Under the pieces are notes generated by a model, which saw only the letters and a list, made by a program, of their open reading frames with translations, was not told the origin of the DNA and ran no database searches. A stretch of DNA of 64,000 nucleotides from Pseudomonadota bacterium. Lineage in GTDB: Bacteria > Pseudomonadota > Alphaproteobacteria > Rhodospirillales > Rhodospirillaceae. Shown here piece after piece: positions 1-8,284 of the stretch. The position numbers and the translations under genes are program-made. How positions within the stretch are numbered: the first letter of the stretch is position 1; the number at the start of each line of letters is the position of its first letter. Where the stretch lies: the NCBI GenBank assembly GCA_020160875.1, contig JAIUPE010000001.1, positions 1 through 64,000 of the forward strand, in the 5' to 3' direction.

Positions 1-735
1 GCCATTGAGGCCCGCTTCGCCTTCCCCGGCGAGACGGATGCGTGTGCCTTCCTCGACGCCGGCCGGAATGGTGACTTCGAGGGTCTTATCCTTGCGCACG
101 CGGCCCGCCCCGCTGCACTTGCCGCAGGGGTCGGTGATGACTTGGCCGCCGCCGTGGCAAGTGGGACAGGTGCGCTCGACGGTGAAGAAGCCCTGCTGGC
201 TGCGCATCCGGCCCGCGCCGCGGCAGGTGGGGCAGGTGCTGGGAGCAGCGCCACCTTTACTGCCGGAGCCTTTGCACGACTCACAGGCGATCGAAGACGG
301 AACCTTGATCTCGGCCTTTTTGCCGAAGAAGGCTTCTTCGAGGGAAATTTCGAGATTGTAGCGAGTGTCCTGGCCGCGGCCCGCATTCCGGCCGCCCCCG
401 CCGCCGCGCCGGCCCATCATGTCGCCGAACATCTCGTCGAAGATGTCGGCGAAGCCGCCGCCGAAACCGAAACCGCCGCCGCCTCCACCACCGCCGCCTT
501 GTTCGAAGGCGGCATGGCCATAACGGTCGTACGCCGCGCGCTTCTGTTCGTCGCGCAGGATCTCGTAGGCTTCGCTGAGGACCTTGAACTTGTGTTCGGC
601 GTCTTTATCGCCCGGGTTCTTGTCCGGGTGATACTGCATGGCGAGCTTGCGGTAGGCCTTCTTCAAATCTTCGGCCGAGGACGTCTTCGCGACACCCAGG
701 ACCTCGTAGAAACACTGCTTCGCTGCTGTCGCCAT
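1..735 (-). CDS. dnaJ: Chaperone protein DnaJ (3' part outside window)
   Basis: Hsp40 co-chaperone that delivers unfolded clients to DnaK and stimulates its ATPase in the cytoplasm. The 245 visible residues hold the J domain with the HPD motif at residues 36-38, a Gly-rich linker, and all four zinc-binding CxxCxGxG repeats ([32 protein letters not shown]). The C-terminal substrate-binding domain continues past the window start. It lies downstream of dnaK on the same strand, separated by 87 bp that contain a strong hairpin, so it is probably cotranscribed at a lower level. The identification is secure. Confidence 0.97.
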   Translation of the reverse strand, partial: MATAAKQCFYEVLGVAKTSSAEDLKKAYRKLAMQYHPDKNPGDKDAEHKFKVLSEAYEILRDEQKRAAYDRYGHAAFEQGGGGGGGGGFGFGGGFADIFDEMFGDMMGRRGGGGGRNAGRGQDTRYNLEISLEEAFFGKKAEIKVPSSIACESCKGSGSKGGAAPSTCPTCRGAGRMRSQQGFFTVERTCPTCHGGGQVITDPCGKCSGAGRVRKDKTLEVTIPAGVEEGTRIRLAGEGEAGLNG

Positions 736-770
736 CGCGCGTAACTAACTCTTGCCCGCCTGCCTTTGTG

Positions 771-800
771 CAACACCCGGGGCCGAGACCCCGGGTGTTG
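771..800 (-). repeat. Perfect 12-bp-stem hairpin between dnaK and dnaJ
   Basis: CAACACCCGGGG (771-782) and its exact complement (789-800) are separated by a 6-nt loop. On the mRNA strand no T-run follows, so this is not a canonical intrinsic terminator. It could protect the dnaK 3' end from decay or partially attenuate transcription into dnaJ, lowering DnaJ relative to DnaK. The structure is seen directly; the role is inferred. Confidence 0.7.
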
Positions 801-822
801 TCCCCGATACGGTTATATCAGG

Positions 823-2730
823 TTACTTCTTGTCCTTGTCGACTTCTTCGAAATCGGCATCGACCACATCGTCGCTCTTGGCTTCTTCGCCGCCGCCTTG
901 AGCACCGCCGCCGGCCGCCGCGCCCGGATCCTGCTTGTACATGGCTTCGCCCATCTTCATGGACGCCTGCAGGAGGGCGTCGGTCGCCGCTTTGATCTTC
1001 TCGGCGTCGCCGGACTCGAGCACATCCTTGGCCGCCTGGAGCTTGGCTTCGATATCGGCCTTGTCGCCGGCCGAGACTTTATCGCCATGCTCTTTCAGGT
1101 TCTTCTCGACCGAGTGGATGGCGCCATCGGCCTGGTTGCGCGCTTCGATGGACGCGCGCCGCGCTTTGTCTTCCTCCGCGTGCGCTTCGGCATCCTTCAC
1201 CATCTGCTGGATATCGGCTTCCGAAAGACCACCCGAGGCCTGGATGCGGATTTGCTGTTCCTTGTTGGTCGCCTTGTCCTTCGCCGAGACATTGACGATG
1301 CCGTTGGCGTCGATATCGAAAGTGACTTCAACTTGCGGCACGCCGCGCGGCGCCGACGGGATGCCCATGAGGTCGAACTGACCCAGGAGCTTGTTGTCCG
1401 CGGCCATTTCGCGTTCGCCCTGGAACACACGGATGGTCACGGCCGTCTGGTTGTCCTCGGCGGTCGAGAAGGTCTGGCTCTTGCGCGTCGGGATGGTCGT
1501 GTTGCGCTCGATCAGACGCGTGAACACGCCACCCAGCGTTTCGATGCCGAGCGAGAGCGGGGTCACGTCGAGCAGCAGCACATCCTTCACTTCGCCCTTG
1601 AGCACGCCCGCCTGAATCGCCGCGCCGATGGCGACGACTTCATCCGGGTTCACACCCTTGTGCGGCTCGCGGCCGAAGAAGGTCTTCACGACTTCCTGCA
1701 CCTTCGGCATGCGGGTCATGCCGCCGACGAGGATGACTTCCTGGATTTCGCTGGCCTTCAGACCGGCGTCCTTTAGCGCCTTTTTGCACGGTTCGACGGT
1801 GCGCTGGATGAGATCGTCCACCAGCGCTTCCAACTTCGCGCGCGTCAGCTTGATGTTGAGGTGCTTCGGGCCCGAGGCGTCCGCCGTGATGAACGGCAGG
1901 TTCACTTCGGTCTGCATGGAGCTCGACAGCTCGATCTTGGCCTTTTCCGCCGCTTCCTTCAGGCGCTGAAGGGCGAGCTTGTCTTTCCGCAGATCGATGC
2001 CGGCTTCCTTTTTGAACTCCTCGGCGAGGTATTCGATGATGCGGGCGTCGAAGTCTTCACCGCCCAGGAACGTGTCGCCGTTCGTGGACTTCACTTCGAA
2101 CACGCCGTCGCCGATCTCGAGGATGGACACGTCGAACGTACCGCCGCCCAAGTCGTACACGGCGATGATGCCGTTGCTCTTCTTGTCCATGCCGTAGGCG
2201 AGCGCCGCGGCCGTCGGCTCATTGATGATGCGCAGCACGTTGAGGCCGGCGATGCGGCCCGCGTCCTTGGTCGCCTGACGCTGACTGTCGTTGAAATAGG
2301 CCGGGACGGTGATGACGGCTTCGGTGACCTTTTCACCGAGATAGCTCTCGGCGGTCTCTTTCATCTTCTGGAGAATGAAGGCCGAAACTTGAGAGGGCGA
2401 ATACTTCTCGCCGCGGCTTTCGACCCAAGCGTCGCCGTTGTCGCCCTTCACGATCTTATAAGGGACGAGCTTCTTGTCTTTCTCCACCATCGGATCGTCG
2501 TTGCGGCGGCCGATGAGGCGCTTGATGGCGAAGAGGGTGTTCTCAGGATTTGTAACCGCCTGGCGCTTCGCGGGCTGACCGACGACACGCTCACCGGATT
2601 CGGTGAAAGCGACCATCGACGGCGTGGTACGCGCGCCTTCAGCGTTTTCAATGACGCGCGCGGTCTTGCCTTCCATCACCGCGACGCAGGAGTTCGTCGT
2701 ACCGAGGTCGATACCGATAACTTTAGCCAT
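823..2730 (-). CDS. dnaK: Chaperone protein DnaK (Hsp70)
   Basis: Hsp70 ATPase that folds and refolds cytosolic proteins with DnaJ and GrpE. It is 635 residues, the usual length. It opens with the nucleotide-binding signature IDLGTTNSC and shows the phosphate loops [10 protein letters not shown] and [10 protein letters not shown]. The substrate-binding domain follows and the tail is acidic ([12 protein letters not shown]). I chose the ATG that gives MAKVIG; an ATG six codons upstream is in frame, but the AGAAGG purine stretch fits the inner start. A heat-shock-like promoter lies about 140 nt upstream (2874-2905). dnaJ follows on the same strand. Confidence 0.98.
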   Translation of the reverse strand: MAKVIGIDLGTTNSCVAVMEGKTARVIENAEGARTTPSMVAFTESGERVVGQPAKRQAVTNPENTLFAIKRLIGRRNDDPMVEKDKKLVPYKIVKGDNGDAWVESRGEKYSPSQVSAFILQKMKETAESYLGEKVTEAVITVPAYFNDSQRQATKDAGRIAGLNVLRIINEPTAAALAYGMDKKSNGIIAVYDLGGGTFDVSILEIGDGVFEVKSTNGDTFLGGEDFDARIIEYLAEEFKKEAGIDLRKDKLALQRLKEAAEKAKIELSSSMQTEVNLPFITADASGPKHLNIKLTRAKLEALVDDLIQRTVEPCKKALKDAGLKASEIQEVILVGGMTRMPKVQEVVKTFFGREPHKGVNPDEVVAIGAAIQAGVLKGEVKDVLLLDVTPLSLGIETLGGVFTRLIERNTTIPTRKSQTFSTAEDNQTAVTIRVFQGEREMAADNKLLGQFDLMGIPSAPRGVPQVEVTFDIDANGIVNVSAKDKATNKEQQIRIQASGGLSEADIQQMVKDAEAHAEEDKARRASIEARNQADGAIHSVEKNLKEHGDKVSAGDKADIEAKLQAAKDVLESGDAEKIKAATDALLQASMKMGEAMYKQDPGAAAGGGAQGGGEEAKSDDVVDADFEEVDKDKK

Positions 2731-2873
2731 ACCTTCTGTTCCTTCCATGAGGCGGACACAGGCGGGCCCATACTGGCGCCCGGGGTGTCCCCTGCTAATG
2801 TTCGTTTCTTCTGTTCGCTTAAGGCCTTATCGCCGGGATCTCTCCCAAGCACCCAGACCATTCAAACCTGGGG

Positions 2874-2905
2874 CGTATATAAGGGGGGGCAGATAGGGCC
2901 GCAAC
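2874..2905 (-). promoter_or_regulatory. Heat-shock (sigma32/RpoH-type) promoter of dnaK
   Basis: Read on the minus strand, GTTG (2905-2902), an 18-nt spacer, then CTTATATACG (2883-2874). This matches the alphaproteobacterial heat-shock consensus CTTG-N17/18-CYTATNTNNG except for the first base of the -35. Transcription would start near 2867 and give a leader of about 135 nt before dnaK. The same DNA also reads as TTGCGG-N17-TATATA, so vegetative RNA polymerase may use it too. No CIRCE repeat was found in the 216-bp dnaK/alkB gap. Confidence 0.65.
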
Positions 2906-2946
2906 GGGCCAACTGACTCTTTTGTCACCGGTTTTTGGGGTTTAGG

Positions 2947-3636
2947 GTGCCTGGAAATGTCTTTTGGAGCCGCGATCCCCTGAAAAACGGGAACCTGAGC
3001 CTTTTTGGGGACTCGAACCTGCTTCCCGCACTACCGAAAGGGGTGATTTTGCGCCCCAACGCGGCCTCTGCTGCGTTGCAGCAAAGTTTGCTGGCCGCCG
3101 TCCGCGAGGTCGCCCGGACCGCCCCTTTTCGCCATCCCCGGACCCGGGGCGGCGGAATGACCTCGGCCGCCATGACCAACAGCGGCGACGCGGGCTGGTG
3201 GAGCGACACGAAGGGCTACCGTTACATCACAACCCAACCGGGCTCCGACGCGCCGTGGCCGCCGATGCCGCCCGTCTTTCTTGAGATAGTGCGCCACGCC
3301 GTGAATGGGAGTCCTTGGCCCAACTTTCAGCCCGACGCCTGCCTGATCAATTTCTACGCCCCCGGCGCCAAGATGGGCCTGCACCAGGACCGCGACGAAC
3401 GGGACTTCGATCAGCCGATCGTCACTATCTCGCTGGGCGATGACGCGGACTGGCTGATTGGCGGACTGAAACGCACGGACAAGACCACGGCTTTCATCGC
3501 CCAAAGCGGCGACGCGATCCTCATGGGGCCCCCAGGACGGATGCTGTTCCACGGCGTGCGCAAAATCCACCCGAGCACGAGTCCGCTCGCGGATCTTCAG
3601 GGGCGGATCAGTCTAACGTTCCGGAAAGCGCTTTAA
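2947..3636 (+). CDS. alkB: AlkB-type alpha-ketoglutarate-dependent DNA/RNA demethylase
   Basis: Fe(II)/2-oxoglutarate dioxygenase that removes alkyl groups from 1-methyladenine and 3-methylcytosine. From the GTG used here it has 229 residues. The iron ligands His146, Asp148 (in LHQDRDE) and His202 (in LFHGVRK), and the 2-oxoglutarate arginines Arg220 and Arg226, have almost exactly the spacing of E. coli AlkB (131, 133, 187, 204, 210). The start is uncertain: a TTG at 2935 is also in frame and neither has a good ribosome-binding site. E. coli AlkB is 216 residues. It is divergent from dnaK, so the two promoters share one gap. Confidence 0.9.
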   Translation: MPGNVFWSRDPLKNGNLSLFGDSNLLPALPKGVILRPNAASAALQQSLLAAVREVARTAPFRHPRTRGGGMTSAAMTNSGDAGWWSDTKGYRYITTQPGSDAPWPPMPPVFLEIVRHAVNGSPWPNFQPDACLINFYAPGAKMGLHQDRDERDFDQPIVTISLGDDADWLIGGLKRTDKTTAFIAQSGDAILMGPPGRMLFHGVRKIHPSTSPLADLQGRISLTFRKAL

Positions 3637-3749
3637 CCGCGGTCAAACCAGCCGCGACGCCACAAAATCCCAATGCCGATCACAGCCAGCGCGATGATCC
3701 AGTGCCAAGTCACCCCAAAGCCACCGGGACATCCGGCGACCTCGCTCAT
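3633..3749 (-). CDS. Candidate 38-residue single-pass membrane protein
   Basis: A short ORF whose ATG overlaps the stop codon of the preceding sorbosone-dehydrogenase-like gene by one base (TAATG), the arrangement of translational coupling. The predicted peptide begins MSEVAGCPGGFGV, has one hydrophobic helix (WHWIIALAVIGIGILW, about residues 15-30) and ends with positive charges. Its stop codon overlaps the end of convergent alkB. No family is recognised. It may be a genuine small inner-membrane partner of the dehydrogenase or a chance ORF; the coupling and the clean helix are the only support. Confidence 0.4.
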   Translation of the reverse strand: MSEVAGCPGGFGVTWHWIIALAVIGIGILWRRGWFDRG

Positions 3750-5002
3750 TATTTCACCGCACTCACACGAAAGATCGTCTGCGAGCCATCGTCGGCGATG
3801 AGCAGGCTCCCATCCTTGGCGACGGCGACGCCGGCCGGGCGGCCCCAGACTTCCGGTTTGTCGGCGCCGGTCCAGAAGCCGCTGGCGAAGACCTTGTAGG
3901 AGTTCGCGGCCGGTTTGCCGCCTTTGAACGGGACAAAAGCAACGTGATAGGCGCGCGGCTTTTCCGCGTTCCATGAGCCATGCAGCGCAACGAAGGCGCC
4001 GCCTTGATATTCGGCCGGGAAGCTGGTGCCCGTGTAGAAAGCGAGACCCAGCGGCGCCGAGTGCGAGCGGAACAGTACGTCGGGTACGATGGCTTTCTTC
4101 ACGAGATCTGGCTTCTTCTCGGCGAAACCCGGCTGCGGGTTCTGGCCGAGATAGCTGTAGGGCCAGCCGTAGAAACCGCCGTCCTTCACACTGGTCAGAT
4201 AGTCGGGCACGAGTTCATCGCCGAGACCGTCGCGTTCGTTGACGACGGTGTAGAGCGTGTCGGTGCCGGGATAGAACGCCGTACCGACCGCGTTACGCAG
4301 GCCGCTGGCGAAGGTGCGCTGTTTGACGGCCTTGCCGCCTTCGAGCGCGAATTCCTGGATGGTCGCGCGCTGCTCTTCTTCCTCGGCGATGTTACCGCGC
4401 GAACCAATGGACACATAGATTTTCGATCCATCGGGGGCGAGGGTGACATTCCGGGTGACATGCCCGCCGCCGCCGCCGAACGCGCCATCGGCGCTGATGC
4501 GTTCCTGCGGCGCACGCGCTTTGGTGTCGCCCGGCGTGTAGGGGATGCGCCAGATGCCGTCGGCGTCACCGACGTAAAGCGCGTCTTTCCCGGCCGCGAG
4601 GCCGTAAACGATCTTAAATCCCTCGGCGAAGGTCTGCGTCAATTCCGCCTTGCCGTCGCCGTCCGCATCGCGAAGCAGCGTAATTTTGCCGGGGCGCTGT
4701 TCGGCGAGCAGCACGTCGCCATTGGCGGCCACGAACATGTTGCGGGCATGGCCGAGGCCGCTCGCGAAGACATTCACAAGAAAACCCGCAGGCACCGTCG
4801 GCATTTGCCCGGCCCGCGGTTTGTCGTTGGACACGTTGGCGCGGCTCGGCGTCGCATAGGGTTTCGCGAGCGTCGTTGCCGCGATCTCGATCACCGCGCC
4901 CGGCGTCTGCTCGCGCTTGTTCAGATTGTCGGCTTGCGCCCACGCGAGGCTCGCGGCGCCCACGACACCGAGCGCCGCCGGGATTTTCCAGAACCGCTTC
5001 AT
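3749..5002 (-). CDS. PQQ-dependent sugar (L-sorbosone type) dehydrogenase-like beta-propeller protein
   Basis: 417 residues with a Sec signal peptide (MKRFWKIPAALGVVGAASLAWAQ, cleavage near residue 22), then a six-bladed propeller of the soluble glucose/sorbosone dehydrogenase superfamily. Typical features are the repeated DGDGKAEL, GLRNAVG, and a histidine-bearing HSAPLGLAF segment, with GRPAGVAV near the end. Family members oxidise sugars or aldoses in the periplasm with pyrroloquinoline quinone. No PQQ biosynthesis gene is in view, so cofactor and substrate are inferred. It lies 51 bp downstream of grpE on the same strand but is functionally unrelated to it. A tiny membrane ORF is coupled to its stop. 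Confidence 0.8.
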   Translation of the reverse strand: MKRFWKIPAALGVVGAASLAWAQADNLNKREQTPGAVIEIAATTLAKPYATPSRANVSNDKPRAGQMPTVPAGFLVNVFASGLGHARNMFVAANGDVLLAEQRPGKITLLRDADGDGKAELTQTFAEGFKIVYGLAAGKDALYVGDADGIWRIPYTPGDTKARAPQERISADGAFGGGGGHVTRNVTLAPDGSKIYVSIGSRGNIAEEEEQRATIQEFALEGGKAVKQRTFASGLRNAVGTAFYPGTDTLYTVVNERDGLGDELVPDYLTSVKDGGFYGWPYSYLGQNPQPGFAEKKPDLVKKAIVPDVLFRSHSAPLGLAFYTGTSFPAEYQGGAFVALHGSWNAEKPRAYHVAFVPFKGGKPAANSYKVFASGFWTGADKPEVWGRPAGVAVAKDGSLLIADDGSQTIFRVSAVK

Positions 5003-5053
5003 CGTTTTTTCCCTTTGTCAGTGGTGCAACGGTGATGCGGCCGCACCGCGCAT

Positions 5054-5668
5054 CTAGATCTTCGTATCGATCCCCGCGCCGGGCTGCTGCGGCTGTGCGG
5101 CTTCACGCTTCGGACCACCACGCGAGACCACGACCATCGCGGGACGGAGTAGGCGGTCGTGAATCAGATACCCGTCCTGGAAGACCTGCACGACCGTCCC
5201 AGAAGGAACCGTGGTGTTCTCGACTTCCTGGATGGCGTTGTGGAGATTGGGATCGAACGGCTGATTGAGCGAGGTCACGCGGCGCACGCCCTGATTCTCA
5301 AGGATCGTGTGCAGTTCCTTTTCCGTCAACTCGACACCGACGGCGAGGTTCTTAAGCGTATCATTGCTGGCGCGCGTTTCCGCGGGTGCAGCGAGGAGCG
5401 CGCGGGAAAGATTATCGGCCACCTGCAGCAGCGCCTTGGCGACGTTGGCCACCGCATACTTCGCATTGTCCGAGATGCGCTTGTCGGCACGCTTGCCGGC
5501 ATTCTCGGCTTCTGCGAGCGCGAGCAGTTTGTCCTTCTTCAGCTCCTCGAGCTGCGCTTCGAGCTCAAGAATGCGCTTCTGGGCGTTCATCTCCCATTCG
5601 GACGGCGCGCCTTCGGGCGCGCCTTCAGCGTGGGGGGCGGCTTCAAACGGTGGTTCTGCGTTGGTCAT
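5054..5668 (-). CDS. grpE: Nucleotide exchange factor GrpE
   Basis: GrpE releases ADP from DnaK and completes the DnaK cycle. The 204-residue product has the usual layout: a disordered acidic N-terminus, a long coiled coil (about 25-90, rich in Glu/Lys/Leu, with ALAEAENAGKRADK), and the compact beta domain containing FDPNLHNAIQ and a GYLIHDRLLRPAMVVVS C-terminal signature. It follows hrcA by 26 bp on the same strand, the usual alphaproteobacterial hrcA-grpE operon, here driven by the sigma70-like promoter upstream of hrcA. Confidence 0.96.
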   Translation of the reverse strand: MTNAEPPFEAAPHAEGAPEGAPSEWEMNAQKRILELEAQLEELKKDKLLALAEAENAGKRADKRISDNAKYAVANVAKALLQVADNLSRALLAAPAETRASNDTLKNLAVGVELTEKELHTILENQGVRRVTSLNQPFDPNLHNAIQEVENTTVPSGTVVQVFQDGYLIHDRLLRPAMVVVSRGGPKREAAQPQQPGAGIDTKI

Positions 5669-5694
5669 AAGTTCTTCTTTTCCGATGTCTTCTT

Positions 5695-6762
5695 TTAACG
5701 ATCCAGGATGCGGCCCACCAGCTTCGCGGTGTAGTCGACCATGGGAATGATGCGCGCATAGTTAAGGCGCGAGGGGCCAATGACCCCGATGGCGCCCACG
5801 ATCTGCTCGCGGGAATTCTGGAATGGCGCCACAACCATCGAACATCCAGCCATGCCGAATAGTTCGTTCTGGGCGCCGATGAAAATCTGCACGCCGTCCG
5901 CTTTGCCGACGAGATCAAGCAGACGCACCATCTGTTCGCGCGCTTCGAGGGCGCTGAACAATTGACGGATGCGCTCAAGGTCCTCCAGCGCGGTGACGTT
6001 GCTAAGGAGGTTCGACTGGCCTTTAACGATAAGCGCACCACCGAGATCCCCGGCCCGGTCGCCGCTCCAAGTCGCAAGACCCGCCTGAACGACCTTCGCG
6101 GTAAGTTCGTCGAGTTCGGCGCGTCCGGATTCCAACTCGGCGAGGATTCCGGTGCGGGCTTCAGCGATCGTCTTGCCTGCGAGACGCGCGGCGAGGAAGT
6201 TGCCGGCCTCTACGAGCGCCGAGGCGCGCAAGTCTTTCGGCACCTCGAACACGCGGTTCTCGACATTGCCGCTTTCGTCAACCATGACCACTAGCGCGCG
6301 GCCCGGCTTGAGGTTCACGAATTCGATGTGTTTGAGTGGCGCTTCCAGCTTCGGCGCGAGCACGAGACCGGCGCAGCGCGCGAGACCGGCGAGCGCGCCC
6401 GTCGCCTGACCCAACACTTCTTCCGGCGAGCGGCGAGCGGCGTGGCAGTGCGCGTCGATGGTGCTGCGTTCCGTCGCGTCCAGGCCCCCGACTTGGAGAA
6501 GGCCGCTGACGAACATGCGAAGTCCGGCATCCGTCGGAAGACGGCCCGCCGAGGTGTGGGGCGCGTAGAGCAGCCCGGCATATTCGAGGTCGGCCATGAC
6601 GTTGCGGATTGTGGCCGGCGAGAGCGATCCGCCGAGTTTGCGCGCAATGGTGCGTGAGCCCACCGGCTCGCCCGTCTCGACATAGGCGTCCACGACGTGG
6701 CGGAAGATCTCCCGCGAACGTTCGTTCAGTGCGACTACGCTGTGGCCGTCGGGCTGAAGCAT
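5695..6762 (-). CDS. hrcA: Heat-inducible transcription repressor HrcA
   Basis: Repressor that binds CIRCE operators, typically upstream of groESL, and is itself folded by GroEL. The 355-residue protein has an N-terminal winged helix (LNERSREIFRHVVDAYVETGEPVGSRT region) followed by the GAF-like central domain and the conserved end IGPSRLNYARIIPMVDYTA. I chose the ATG at 6762 because GGAG sits five bases upstream. No CIRCE element was found in this window, so its target (most likely groESL) lies elsewhere. It is divergent from rph, a common alphaproteobacterial arrangement. Confidence 0.96.
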   Translation of the reverse strand: MLQPDGHSVVALNERSREIFRHVVDAYVETGEPVGSRTIARKLGGSLSPATIRNVMADLEYAGLLYAPHTSAGRLPTDAGLRMFVSGLLQVGGLDATERSTIDAHCHAARRSPEEVLGQATGALAGLARCAGLVLAPKLEAPLKHIEFVNLKPGRALVVMVDESGNVENRVFEVPKDLRASALVEAGNFLAARLAGKTIAEARTGILAELESGRAELDELTAKVVQAGLATWSGDRAGDLGGALIVKGQSNLLSNVTALEDLERIRQLFSALEAREQMVRLLDLVGKADGVQIFIGAQNELFGMAGCSMVVAPFQNSREQIVGAIGVIGPSRLNYARIIPMVDYTAKLVGRILDR

Positions 6763-6792
6763 GGACTCCAAAACCTAGGAAAGGCTGGCCGG

Positions 6793-6821
6793 TATGTAAG
6801 ACGGCCCCGGAGGAGCGTCAA
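6793..6821 (-). promoter_or_regulatory. Sigma70-type promoter of hrcA-grpE
   Basis: On the minus strand TTGACG (6821-6816), a 17-nt spacer and TACATA (6798-6793). Both hexamers are close to consensus and the spacing is ideal. The predicted start near 6786 gives a leader of only about 25 nt with GGAG before the hrcA ATG. The 180-bp hrcA/rph gap contains no CIRCE repeat. Confidence 0.65.
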
Positions 6822-6944
6822 TGCGCTCTACCGTTGATTTTCTTTGCGATTTTGAACCTGCAGGAACGGATTCCTCCCGGATTCCCATGGCTTTACCCAC
6901 ATCGCCCGAGGGTGTAGACGGACGCCCACATTTTGGAGCCGACC

Positions 6945-7682
6945 ATGACCGAATTCCGCCGTCCCTCGGGACGCCCCGCCGATGCCCTGCGTCCCGTGTC
7001 CCTTGAGTTGGGGGTCAACAAACACGCGGAAGGTTCGTGTTTGGTGAAATTCGGCGATACGCACGTCCTGTGCACCGCCACGATCGAAGAACAAGTGCCG
7101 CCCTGGCTGAAGGGCGGCGGCAAGGGCTGGGTGACGGCCGAATACGGCATGCTGCCGCGCGCGACCAACACCCGCACCGCGCGCGAAGCGGCCAAAGGCG
7201 GCCAGTCGGGCCGCACGCAGGAGATTCAGCGCCTGATCGGCCGCGCGCTGCGCGCCGTGACTGAACTGCGCGCCTTCGGCGAGATTCAGATCCGCCTCGA
7301 CTGCGACGTCATTCAAGCCGACGGCGGCACACGCACCGCCAGCGTCACCGGCGCCTACGTCGCGCTGCATCAGGCCTTCGGCACCATGAAGAAGCTGGGC
7401 GCCATCAGCCGCATCCCCTTGAAAGAGCCGGTCGCGGCCATCAGCGCGGGTCTCTACAACGGCACACCGGTGCTCGATCTCGATTACGCCGAGGATTCCA
7501 AAGCGCAAGCGGACGCCAACTTCGTACTGACCGCGTCGGGCGGTATCGTCGAAGTGCAGGGCACGGCGGAAGATCATCCGTTCACCGAAGCTGAATTCCA
7601 CGCGTTGCTGGATCTCGCGAAGAAGGGCATCGGCGAACTCGTCGTGCTGCAGCGCGCGGCGCTGGCGAAGATCGGGCTCTAG
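6945..7682 (+). CDS. rph: Ribonuclease PH
   Basis: Phosphorolytic 3'-5' exoribonuclease that trims tRNA 3' ends, releasing nucleoside diphosphates. The 245 residues cover the whole RNase PH fold, with [16 protein letters not shown] at the N-terminus and the phosphate-binding stretch [16 protein letters not shown]. The ATG at 6945 is preceded by GGAG seven bases upstream; an upstream TTG (6933) is less likely. rdgB follows after 3 bp and hemW overlaps closely, so rph-rdgB-hemW form one operon. Confidence 0.97.
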   Translation: MTEFRRPSGRPADALRPVSLELGVNKHAEGSCLVKFGDTHVLCTATIEEQVPPWLKGGGKGWVTAEYGMLPRATNTRTAREAAKGGQSGRTQEIQRLIGRALRAVTELRAFGEIQIRLDCDVIQADGGTRTASVTGAYVALHQAFGTMKKLGAISRIPLKEPVAAISAGLYNGTPVLDLDYAEDSKAQADANFVLTASGGIVEVQGTAEDHPFTEAEFHALLDLAKKGIGELVVLQRAALAKIGL

Positions 7683-7685
7683 AAG

Positions 7686-8282
7686 ATGCCGCGGCGCTTC
7701 CCTGGCGGAAAACTCGTCCTCGCGAGCCATAACCAAGGCAAGCTGCGCGAGATCCGTGAGCTGCTGGCGCCGTTCAATGCCGACGTCATCTCCGCCGGCG
7801 AACTCGGCCTGCCCGAGCCGGAAGAAACCGGTCTCTCATTCGTCGCCAATGCCGAGCTGAAAGCGCTTGCCGCGGCGATGGGCGCGCAAATGATCGCGCT
7901 GTCGGACGATTCAGGTCTCGCGGTCGACGCCTTGAACGGCGCGCCGGGGATTTATTCGGCGCGCTGGGCCGGGCCGCAGAAGGATTTCGATCTCGCCATG
8001 CGCAAGATCCAGACCAACATGGGCGGCAGCCCTATCAAAACTGCCCGGTTTATCTGCGCTTTGACGCTGGCGTGGCCGGATGGTCATTGCGAGACGGTCG
8101 AAGGAAAAGTCGAAGGCACACTGACGTTCCCTCCGCGTGGACCCCATGGCTTCGGCTACGATCCCATCTTCATTCCGGACGGCTTTGACATCACCTTCGG
8201 CGAAATGGACCCGGCCAAGAAACATGAGATGAGCCACCGCGCGGACGCGTTCCGTAAGCTTGTCGCGGCGAGTTTCAGTTGA
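7686..8282 (+). CDS. rdgB: dITP/XTP pyrophosphatase (Ham1/RdgB)
   Basis: Cleaves the non-canonical purine triphosphates dITP, ITP and XTP to monophosphates, keeping deaminated bases out of DNA. The 198-residue protein shows the family marks [12 protein letters not shown] near the start, [13 protein letters not shown] with the catalytic aspartates, and [10 protein letters not shown]. It is three bases downstream of rph and two bases upstream of hemW, so it is clearly co-transcribed. Length and motifs are standard. Confidence 0.97.
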   Translation: MPRRFPGGKLVLASHNQGKLREIRELLAPFNADVISAGELGLPEPEETGLSFVANAELKALAAAMGAQMIALSDDSGLAVDALNGAPGIYSARWAGPQKDFDLAMRKIQTNMGGSPIKTARFICALTLAWPDGHCETVEGKVEGTLTFPPRGPHGFGYDPIFIPDGFDITFGEMDPAKKHEMSHRADAFRKLVAASFS

Positions 8283-8284
8283 AC

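Noticed and set aside
142..744. Long plus-strand open reading frame opposite dnaJ
   Set aside because: It is the complement of dnaJ; no ribosome-binding site or recognisable product, and the minus frame has all DnaJ motifs.
3001..3030. tRNA-like GGTTCGAGTCC on the minus strand near alkB
   Set aside because: The T-arm stem does not pair and no acceptor or anticodon arm can be built; it is inside alkB.
6772..6944. Possible CIRCE element upstream of hrcA
   Set aside because: No TTAGCACTC-N9-GAGTGCTAA or near match found on either strand here or in front of dnaK and grpE.
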